Shown piece after piece: positions 1-5,131 of a stretch of 9,657 nucleotides of DNA. The notes under the pieces are model-generated. The model had not been told where the DNA came from. It did no database searches and was given only the letters and a program-made list of their open reading frames with translations. Position numbers and translations under genes: made by a program. The stretch's first letter is position 1. Every line of letters starts with the position of its first letter. The DNA is from JANLSE01 sp038214135 (GTDB taxonomy: Bacteria; Chloroflexota; Chloroflexia; Chloroflexales; Roseiflexaceae), in NCBI GenBank assembly GCA_038214135.1, contig JBBQSD010000181.1, positions 1 through 9,657 of the forward strand, given 5' to 3'.

Positions 1-599
1 ACATCGCCCTGTATGGCGGCAACAATCAGCCCAACTACCAGTGCGCCAATCGTTGGTGCCCGAAAGCCCAGCCGCCGCAGGAACACAAACACGGCCAGCA
101 TTAGCCCGACCATCAGTGGCCGATCTGGCAGTACCTTGAACAGGTCAATCCCAAAGCGAAACAAGACACCAGCCAACATACCAAGCGCAATTGGTTGCGG
201 AACGAGCGCCATTGCCCGCCCAAAAATGCGGGTGAAGCCCACCAGTGTGACAGCAATAGCCGCAATGATATAGGCACCAACCGCCTGTTGTAGCCCATAT
301 GGGCCAAGGCTACTCACTAAGAGCGCTGCTCCAGCACTGCTCCAGGCAGTGATAATCGGCTGGCGATAGATCAAACTCAGTAATAAGCTCGTCACACCGC
401 TGCCAACCGAGACCGCCCAGATCCAAGAATACAATTCGGCGCGGCTCAGCCCAGCCTGTTCACCAGCCTGAATGATGACAAGGATCGGGCCGGTAAATGC
501 AACCAGCACCACGACCAACCCCGAAATGAATGCCGACGGTGCCATGGATTTCGGCAGATCGCGCAGGCTGCCACCAAAACGCGCCAGTGTCTGTCGCAC
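1..599 (-). CDS. benE: BenE-family benzoate/H+ symporter, N-terminal half (runs off left edge)
   Basis: This is an inner-membrane secondary transporter of the BenE family, which imports benzoate or related aromatic acids with protons; the substrate here is inferred from the family. On the minus strand 199 codons are open from a GTG at 599 to the window edge, about half of the usual length of roughly 390 residues. The translation is strongly hydrophobic. It carries family-typical stretches: PSAFISGLVVVLVAF near residues 21-35, TAWSSAGAALL at 84-94 (TAWSTPGAALL in E. coli YdcO) and MLAGVLFRFG at 141-150. An in-frame stop at 614-612 limits the start. GTG 599 has a GGGG about 8 nt upstream; an ATG at 545 would remove only an 18-residue hydrophilic tail and is the alternative. 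No aromatic-degradation gene is visible nearby. The family call is firm and the exact start is not. Confidence 0.88.
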   Translation of the reverse strand, partial: MRQTLARFGGSLRDLPKSMAPSAFISGLVVVLVAFTGPILVIIQAGEQAGLSRAELYSWIWAVSVGSGVTSLLLSLIYRQPIITAWSSAGAALLVSSLGPYGLQQAVGAYIIAAIAVTLVGFTRIFGRAMALVPQPIALGMLAGVLFRFGIDLFKVLPDRPLMVGLMLAVFVFLRRLGFRAPTIGALVVGLIVAAIQGD

Positions 600-616
600 A
601 CAAACCCCAATCTAAC

Positions 617-652
617 ATAGCCGATAACCGATAGCCAATAGCCGATAGCCGT
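617..652. repeat. Degenerate GATAGCC short-repeat array, copy 1
   Basis: The units ATAGCCGATA, ACCGATAGCC, AATAGCCGATAGCC follow one another with a period of 7-8 bases. A second array of the same unit lies at 1211-1240. The array begins just outside the benE start. It looks like an iterated short repeat and has no coding potential. Confidence 0.75.
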
Positions 653-675
653 CGGTATTCAAGGAATTGTTCTGC

Positions 676-681
676 ATTATA
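676..681 (-). promoter_or_regulatory. Possible -10 box for benE
   Basis: On the minus strand a perfect TATAAT lies at 681-676, about 75 bp upstream of the benE start. I see no convincing -35 hexamer 16-18 bp further upstream, so this is a weak prediction. Transcription from here would place the GATAGCC repeat array in the 5' leader. Confidence 0.25.
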
Positions 682-758
682 CGGCTGCCCAGCGTAGAGC
701 CGATATACTGTTCGCAAATGATGTACTACAACATCACTATGGAGGCCGAGATAGTATC

Positions 759-785
759 CGCAGATTTCGCAGATGACGCAGACTA
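759..785. repeat. Three 9-bp tandem units (CGCAGANNN)
   Basis: CGCAGATTT, CGCAGATGA and CGCAGACTA follow each other with an exact 9-base period. The unit recalls the GCAGATTACGCAGAT-type intergenic repeats I know from several bacterial phyla. No gene is associated with it. Confidence 0.6.
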
Positions 786-800
786 TGGTATCTCTCCCAA

Positions 801-863
801 CCGCGGGCTGAAGCCACGCGGCAAAGCGCAAACGAACCCCTAGCCGCAGGCTTCAGCCTGCGG
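801..863. repeat. Inverted pair of REP-like hairpins (BIME-like)
   Basis: Two copies of the same palindromic element face opposite ways. The first, 801-821, has arms CCGCGGGC and GCCACGCGG around a TGAA loop, with one bulge. The second, 844-863, has perfect 8-bp arms CCGCAGGC (844-851) and GCCTGCGG (856-863) around a TTCA loop. About 22 bp separate them. Inverted REP pairs are the usual layout of bacterial interspersed mosaic elements, which are mobilised by REP-associated tyrosine transposases. No such transposase is in this window. No T-run follows, so an intrinsic terminator role is not supported. Confidence 0.75.
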
Positions 864-1052
864 GGCAGGGGTATGCAAACGATACCCGATGAACATGGAA
901 AGATTCATCAGCCTGCGCGACACGGTTTCAATGTGAAGGCAAGAGATCCTATATCACAGCAAGCGTAAACGTTGGTAGGTAATCTGAATAGTGACAATCC
1001 TACATTCTACATGTAGACAATCTGTTGAGTTTGATAACACAGCTCTATGTCG
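864..1052. other. Spacer without recognisable gene
   Basis: I find no ORF with a plausible start or protein character here on either strand. The only structure I notice is a perfect 12-bp palindrome, TCTACATGTAGA, at 1006-1017. It could be an operator or chance. Confidence 0.4.
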
Positions 1053-1153
1053 TTGTCTATTATTGTAGGCAGACACATCGGTCTGCCCGTACCCAATGGG
1101 CATCCTTGTCTATCATCGTGGGCAGACACATCGGTCTGCCCGTACCCAATGGG
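1053..1153. repeat. 53-bp tandem duplication carrying a GGCAGAC hairpin
   Basis: Copy 1 (1053-1100) and copy 2 (1106-1153) match at 45 of 48 positions, offset by 53 bp. Each contains a hairpin: GGCAGAC / GTCTGCC (1068-1074 and 1081-1087), and GGGCAGAC / GTCTGCCC (1120-1127 and 1134-1141), both with the loop ACATCG. Each is followed by CGTACCCAATGGG. In copy 2 the end continues into a further palindrome, GTACCC-AATG-GGGTAC (1142-1157). An ORF called across this region only reads through the repeat and is not credible. Confidence 0.85.
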
Positions 1154-1210
1154 GTACACGGCATGCGGTGCCGCCACGCCCACTGCCCAATAGTGGTATC
1201 ATGCATAATA

Positions 1211-1240
1211 TATAGCCGATATACCGATAGCCGATAGCCG
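1211..1240. repeat. Degenerate GATAGCC short-repeat array, copy 2
   Basis: TATAGCCGATA, TACCGATAGCC and GATAGCC repeat with a period near 7-8 bases. The array matches the one at 617-652 and ends in the same GATAGCCGATAGCCG run. Together the two arrays bracket about 560 bp of repeat-rich DNA. Confidence 0.7.
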
Positions 1241-1305
1241 AAAATTCCAAACGAAGGCTCTGTCATGAATGACGTATGCAGTACAGATACATGGGCCTCT
1301 GATTG

Positions 1306-1415
1306 CTGAATACTCGGTTCTTGTTCCTTTGTTCGTTTGTTCAGGATCTAGCTCTTGATTCTCGATTCTTGGTTCTGCGAATTCTGAATCCTGACTCCTG
1401 ACTCCTGAATACTCG
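1306..1415. repeat. Pyrimidine-rich degenerate repeat stretch with 11-bp direct repeats at its ends
   Basis: The plus strand is dominated by TTGTTC, CTTGATTCT and CTGACTCCTGA-like words, so the minus strand is GAACAAA/AAGAATC/CAGGAGT-rich. The word CTGAATACTCG occurs at 1306-1316 and again at 1405-1415. This type of word-repeat spacer recurs in intergenic DNA of Chloroflexota-like genomes (from memory). It ends about 25 bp before the U32 start. Confidence 0.55.
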
Positions 1416-1440
1416 CCCGTAACTAAAGGTAGATAATCGA

Positions 1441-3972
1441 TTGAGTGTGATACAACGCCCACCCAAACCAGAGATTATGAGCCCGGCTGGCTATTGGCCA
1501 CAATTGCAGGCCGCGATTGAAGCAGGGGCCGATGCCGTCTATTTTGGGCTGAAACATTTTACAGCTCGCGCCAAAGTCGGCTTCGGGTTGGCTGAATTGC
1601 CAGATGTGATGCGAACCCTGCATCAGCGGGGTGTCAAAGGGTATGTGACGTTCAATACGCTGGTGTTCGATCACGAACTCTCGGAGGCGGCCACATCATT
1701 GGCGGCGATTGCCGAAACCGGCGTTGATGCGATCATTGTGCAGGATGTTGGGATTGCCCAGCTTGCCAAACAGATTGCACCCGATCTTGATGTGCATGGC
1801 AGCACGCAGATGAGCATCACCAGCGCGGAGGGCGTCGATCTGGCCCGCCGTTTTGGCGTCAGCCGGGTTGTGTTGGCCCGCGAATTGTCGCTCGATGATA
1901 TTCGCACGATTCGTAGCCAGACGGATTGTGAGCTTGAGATATTCGTCCATGGGGCGCTGTGTGTCTCCTATTCCGGCCAGTGTTTTTCCTCCGAGGCCTG
2001 GGGTGGGCGCAGTGCGAACCGTGGGCAGTGCGCCCAGGCATGCCGCCTGCCATATGAACTGATCGTCGATAATCAGCTGAAGCCGCTTGGCGATGCCCGC
2101 TACCTGCTCTCGCCAGGCGATCTGTATGCATTGCATCAGATCCCCGAAATCGTGCAGATTGGCATTTCGGCAATCAAGATCGAAGGTCGCTACAAGAGCG
2201 AAGAATATGTGGCACTGACGACGCGCGCCTATCGGCAGGCAGTTGATCAGGCCTGGGCCGGATTGCCGCTCAGCATTAGCCGCAGCGAAGAACTGCAACT
2301 CGAACAGGTCTATTCACGTGGTTTGGGGCCATTTTTCGTCACTGGTACCAATCATCAGCATGTTGTGAATGGCCGATCCCCGCGCCATCGTGGCGTGTTG
2401 GCTGGGCGGGTAATTCGTGTTCATCCCGAGAGCGTGATTGTCGCTCCTGATCCGGCGATTGCCGATGCGCCACTCAAAGCCGGCGATGGGCTGGTGTTCG
2501 ATGCCGCCGATTGGCGTAGCCCTGAGCAAGATGAGGAAGGTGGCCGGATCTACCAGATTGTGCCAGGGCGCAATGGGCAGATTGAGCTGCTGTTCGGCAA
2601 TGGCGTGATCGATGCCAGCCGTATTCGTGCTGGAGATCTTGTGTGGCGTAGCCACGACCCACAGCTTCAGAAGGCAGCCCATCCCTATCTCACCCCATCC
2701 GCGCCGGTTGCCCGTCAGCCTGTGCATGTGCGTGCCCGTGCCCATGCTGGCACAGCCTTGGAACTGAGTTGGACGCTCGTTGATCAACAAGATCGGCGTG
2801 TCGTTGTCCATTCGCCAGATGTTCTTGGGACAGCACAGAACCGGGCGCTCACGCCGGAATTTGTTCGTGAACAGCTTGGGCGGCTTGGCAATACGCCGTA
2901 TGTGCTGGTCGATCTTGAGCTTGATCTGCAGGGCAACCCATTTGTGCCAAGCTCGCTGCTGAACACCCTGCGCCGCGATGCTGTTGAGCAGTTGGCGGCA
3001 TTGCAAAGCCAACCCCGTGTTGCCACAATCAATGATCCACATGCGATCCTGGCTGCTGCACTTGCCAACCAGCACCCCACACCGGTTCGTGCGATTTCCA
3101 GCCCAGCCGAACTACACATGCTTGTTCGGACGCCAGAGCAACTCGATGCTGCGCTTGCGCTTCAACCGGCCAGCATTACGCTCGATTATCTGGAGCTGTA
3201 TGGCCTACGGCCAGCCGTTGAGCGCGTTCAGGCTGCCGGAATCACTGCGCGTGTGGCTAGCCCGCGGGTGCTGAAGCCGAGTGAGCAGCGCATTATCCGC
3301 TTCCTGCTCAAGCTCGATTGTGCCATCGTTGTTCGTTCGAGTGGCCTGTTGGCCGCGCTGCAACAGGAACCGCATCCGGCATTGATTGGCGATTTCAGCT
3401 TGAATGCCGCCAATGTACTAACCGCCGAAACCCTGCTTGATCTTGGCCTGCAGCGGCTCACGCCAACCCATGATCTGAATGCAGCCCAGATCGCCACGCT
3501 GGCCGAGAGTATTGGCGCTGAGTTGATCGAAGTGATCGCCTACCAGCATCTGCCCGTGTTTCATACCGAACACTGCGTCTTCTGCCGGTTTTTGTCGGCT
3601 GGCACCAGCTACAAGGATTGCGGCCATCCATGTGAGCAGCACCGCGTTGCATTGCGCGATGAGAAGGGCCGCGAACATCCGGTGATGGCCGATGTTGGTT
3701 GCCGCAATACCGTGTTTGGGGCCGAAGCGCAGGAAGCCAGCCGCCATCTCGAAGATTGGCGTGCCGTTGGGATTCGGCACTTCCGGCTCGAATTCGTCCA
3801 CGAAACCGCCGAACAGGTGGCTCGTGTTGGCCAGGCCTTTCGTGAGGCCCTTGATCGCAAGATTTCGGCAATTGAATTAACCCGCCGGTTGCAGCGGATT
3901 GCGCCACAGGGAGCCACCCAGGGCAGCCTGTTCGTTCCAGAAAGCTACCTGACAATCCCACTGATGCAGTAA
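1441..3972 (+). CDS. U32 family protein with DUF3656 region, RlhA-like
   Basis: This 843-residue protein belongs to the U32 'peptidase' family. Its U32+DUF3656 architecture is that of RlhA (YdcP), which hydroxylates C2501 of 23S rRNA; a proteolytic role is less likely. The N-terminal barrel begins EIMSPAGYW (11-19) and includes AGADAVYFG (28-36). The U32 signature spans residues 166-184 with E166, F168, G171, C174, G179 and C181, followed by C197 and C201. These Cys could ligate an Fe-S cluster, as in UbiU/UbiV. KIEGRYKSEEYV lies at 246-257. DUF3656-like sequence spans about 426-517. A C-terminal Cys cluster holds C712, C715, C727, C731 and C754. The TTG start has AAAGG about 11 nt upstream; GTG at 1447 is further from it. 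E. coli RlhA is shorter, about 650 residues. The family is certain; the RNA target is inferred. Confidence 0.88.
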   Translation: MSVIQRPPKPEIMSPAGYWPQLQAAIEAGADAVYFGLKHFTARAKVGFGLAELPDVMRTLHQRGVKGYVTFNTLVFDHELSEAATSLAAIAETGVDAIIVQDVGIAQLAKQIAPDLDVHGSTQMSITSAEGVDLARRFGVSRVVLARELSLDDIRTIRSQTDCELEIFVHGALCVSYSGQCFSSEAWGGRSANRGQCAQACRLPYELIVDNQLKPLGDARYLLSPGDLYALHQIPEIVQIGISAIKIEGRYKSEEYVALTTRAYRQAVDQAWAGLPLSISRSEELQLEQVYSRGLGPFFVTGTNHQHVVNGRSPRHRGVLAGRVIRVHPESVIVAPDPAIADAPLKAGDGLVFDAADWRSPEQDEEGGRIYQIVPGRNGQIELLFGNGVIDASRIRAGDLVWRSHDPQLQKAAHPYLTPSAPVARQPVHVRARAHAGTALELSWTLVDQQDRRVVVHSPDVLGTAQNRALTPEFVREQLGRLGNTPYVLVDLELDLQGNPFVPSSLLNTLRRDAVEQLAALQSQPRVATINDPHAILAAALANQHPTPVRAISSPAELHMLVRTPEQLDAALALQPASITLDYLELYGLRPAVERVQAAGITARVASPRVLKPSEQRIIRFLLKLDCAIVVRSSGLLAALQQEPHPALIGDFSLNAANVLTAETLLDLGLQRLTPTHDLNAAQIATLAESIGAELIEVIAYQHLPVFHTEHCVFCRFLSAGTSYKDCGHPCEQHRVALRDEKGREHPVMADVGCRNTVFGAEAQEASRHLEDWRAVGIRHFRLEFVHETAEQVARVGQAFREALDRKISAIELTRRLQRIAPQGATQGSLFVPESYLTIPLMQ

Positions 3973-4024
3973 TAGAGGAATAGCCGTGTGGCTTCAGCCC
4001 GCGGCTGACAATCCCGCTGATGCA
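3949..4024. repeat. Direct repeat of the U32 3' end flanking a REP-like hairpin
   Basis: The 20 bases at 3949-3968, which encode the last codons of the U32 gene, recur at 4005-4024 with a single mismatch (offset 56 bp). Between them lie 36 bases that include the U32 stop codon and a REP-like hairpin: CCGTGTGGC (3984-3992), TTCA loop, GCCCGCGG (3997-4004). The arrangement resembles an insertion with target duplication, or template slippage around the hairpin. Confidence 0.8.
3984..4004. repeat. REP-like hairpin between U32 gene and yvcK
   Basis: Arms CCGTGTGGC and GCCCGCGG flank a TTCA loop, with one bulge and a GT pair. It is preceded by TAG, as in the copies at 841, 5087 and 7372. It lies in the 63-bp gap between two collinear genes, so it could stabilise the upstream mRNA end or attenuate read-through. 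No T-run follows. Confidence 0.7.
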
Positions 4025-4035
4025 ATGAAATAACC

Positions 4036-5031
4036 ATGAATACACCACATGCACCCCATATCGTTGCCATCGGTGGGGGCGGTGGCGCAACCCAGGTACT
4101 CAAAGCCGCCCAGGGCTTCACCGAGAAGCTCACCGCGGTCATTGCCGTCACCGATACCGGGCGCTCGACTGGGTTGGCCCGCACAATTGGCAATATCCCC
4201 GCCCCTGGCGATCTGCGGGCCACGATTGCCGCATTTGCGAGTGACCGCCAGATGGCCGATCTGCTGCAGTATCGCTTCAGCGGTGCTGGCATTTCGCAGC
4301 TCGATGGCATGGCCTTTGGCAACCTGATGCTGGCCGCGCTGGCCAACACTAGCGCCGATTTTGCGGTAGCCGTTGAACAGTTGGCCGCCATGTGCCGCTG
4401 CACCGCCCAGATCTTGCCGATCACCGCTGCCAATATTCAGTTGTGCGCCGAACTGGTGGATGGAACGTTGGTGGCTGGGGAATTGCCAGTTCGTGGCCTC
4501 AACAAGCCCGCAATCAAAAGACTGTTCCTGAGCGGGGCTGCCCCAGCGCATCCGCCAGTCCTAGATGCCATCCAACAGGCCGATCTGGTGGTACTCGGGC
4601 CTGGCAGCCTGTTCACCACCGTTCTGGCAGCACTACTCACCGATGGCGTCATTGCGGCATTGCGCGATACACGCGCACAGGTGGCTTTTGTCTGCAACAA
4701 TACCACGCAACCAGGCCAGACCGACGGATTCACCGCGCTCAATCACGTCCAGCGAATGACTGAAGTGCTTGGGCCGGGTGTGCTCGATGTTGCTCTCATA
4801 AATCGCAGCCCATATGATCCACAGGCCATGCAGCCATATGAGGCAGAGGGTCTATTCCTATTACAACCAGATGATGCCGAGATTGCCCAGATTGCTGCGC
4901 TTGGCGTACAGCCAGTGGTGCGTGAATTGGCCGAACCAATCGGCGCAAAACGGGCATTATGGAACAAACAGGATACCATTCGCCACGATCCAGTAGCCCT
5001 CCAAGCGGCCCTGCAATCAATAGTAGGGTAG
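4036..5031 (+). CDS. yvcK: YvcK/CofD-family protein (putative UDP-GlcNAc-binding metabolic regulator)
   Basis: This 331-residue cytosolic Rossmann-type protein resembles B. subtilis YvcK, which binds UDP-GlcNAc and couples carbon state to cell-wall synthesis. Visible motifs are a Gly-rich nucleotide loop IGGGGGATQ (12-20), PAPGDLRATIAA (55-66), FGNLMLAAL (94-102), VVLGPGSLFTTVL (185-197) and NNTTQPGQTDGF (221-232). The family's usual DDGGSSGRLR is here DTGRSTGLAR (40-49), so one Asp and one Gly are replaced. The length matches the family. The ATG at 4036 has no clear Shine-Dalgarno sequence; a mini-ORF ATG-AAA-TAA (4025-4033) ends just before it. The gene lies 63 bp after the U32 gene and 100 bp before anmK-murQ, which suits a wall-sugar role. 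The RapZ and WhiA partners common in Gram-positives are not in view. A CofD lactyl transferase is less likely, because no F420 genes are visible. Confidence 0.83.
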   Translation: MNTPHAPHIVAIGGGGGATQVLKAAQGFTEKLTAVIAVTDTGRSTGLARTIGNIPAPGDLRATIAAFASDRQMADLLQYRFSGAGISQLDGMAFGNLMLAALANTSADFAVAVEQLAAMCRCTAQILPITAANIQLCAELVDGTLVAGELPVRGLNKPAIKRLFLSGAAPAHPPVLDAIQQADLVVLGPGSLFTTVLAALLTDGVIAALRDTRAQVAFVCNNTTQPGQTDGFTALNHVQRMTEVLGPGVLDVALINRSPYDPQAMQPYEAEGLFLLQPDDAEIAQIAALGVQPVVRELAEPIGAKRALWNKQDTIRHDPVALQAALQSIVG

Positions 5032-5076
5032 GGGCGAACCTTGTGTTCGCCCGAATTGGCGGGTGTGCGCCCGAGA
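5028..5076. repeat. GGGCGAAC hairpin repeat with a degenerate second copy
   Basis: GGGCGAAC (5032-5039), loop CTTGT, GTTCGCCC (5045-5052) forms a perfect 8-bp stem. It is followed by GGCGGGTGTGCGCCCG, a decayed version of the same unit. The leading GTAGGGG is typical of this widespread element, and its TAG supplies the yvcK stop codon (5029-5031). The design resembles the GGGCAGAC hairpins at 1068-1141. Confidence 0.75.
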
Positions 5077-5086
5077 TGATGGCTCC

Positions 5087-5105
5087 TAGCCGCGTGGCTT
5101 CAGCC
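5087..5105. repeat. REP-like hairpin, right arm decayed
   Basis: TAG plus CCGCGTGGC (5090-5098), TTCA (5099-5102) and GCC match the family, but the right arm then diverges to TCCC, so only a 3-bp stem core survives. It ends about 26 bp before the anmK ATG, close to the ribosome binding site. Confidence 0.6.
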
Positions 5106-5131
5106 TCCCAATAGAAAAGGATCTATTGCCC

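Noticed and set aside
460..831. Minus-strand ORF of 123 codons
   Set aside because: It overlaps benE in another frame and then reads through the GATAGCC array and a REP hairpin. Its translation shows no protein-like character.
1006..1017. 12-bp palindrome TCTACATGTAGA as a defined operator
   Set aside because: No matching regulator or second site is visible. It could be chance in AT-richer spacer DNA.
1053..1153. CRISPR-like repeat
   Set aside because: There are only two units, the repeat is nearly the whole unit, and there are no unique spacers or cas genes.
1025..1237. Plus-strand ORF of 70 codons
   Set aside because: It is mostly the 53-bp tandem repeat and hairpins in translation. There is no ribosome binding site and the peptide repeats itself.
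1199..1462. Minus-strand ORF of 87 codons upstream of the U32 gene
   Set aside because: It translates the pyrimidine-rich word repeat and the GATAGCC array and overlaps the U32 start.
3984..4004. Intrinsic transcription terminator
   Set aside because: The hairpin is GC-rich but no T-run follows; the same holds for the copies at 844, 5087 and 7375 and for the twin hairpins at 7284-7322.
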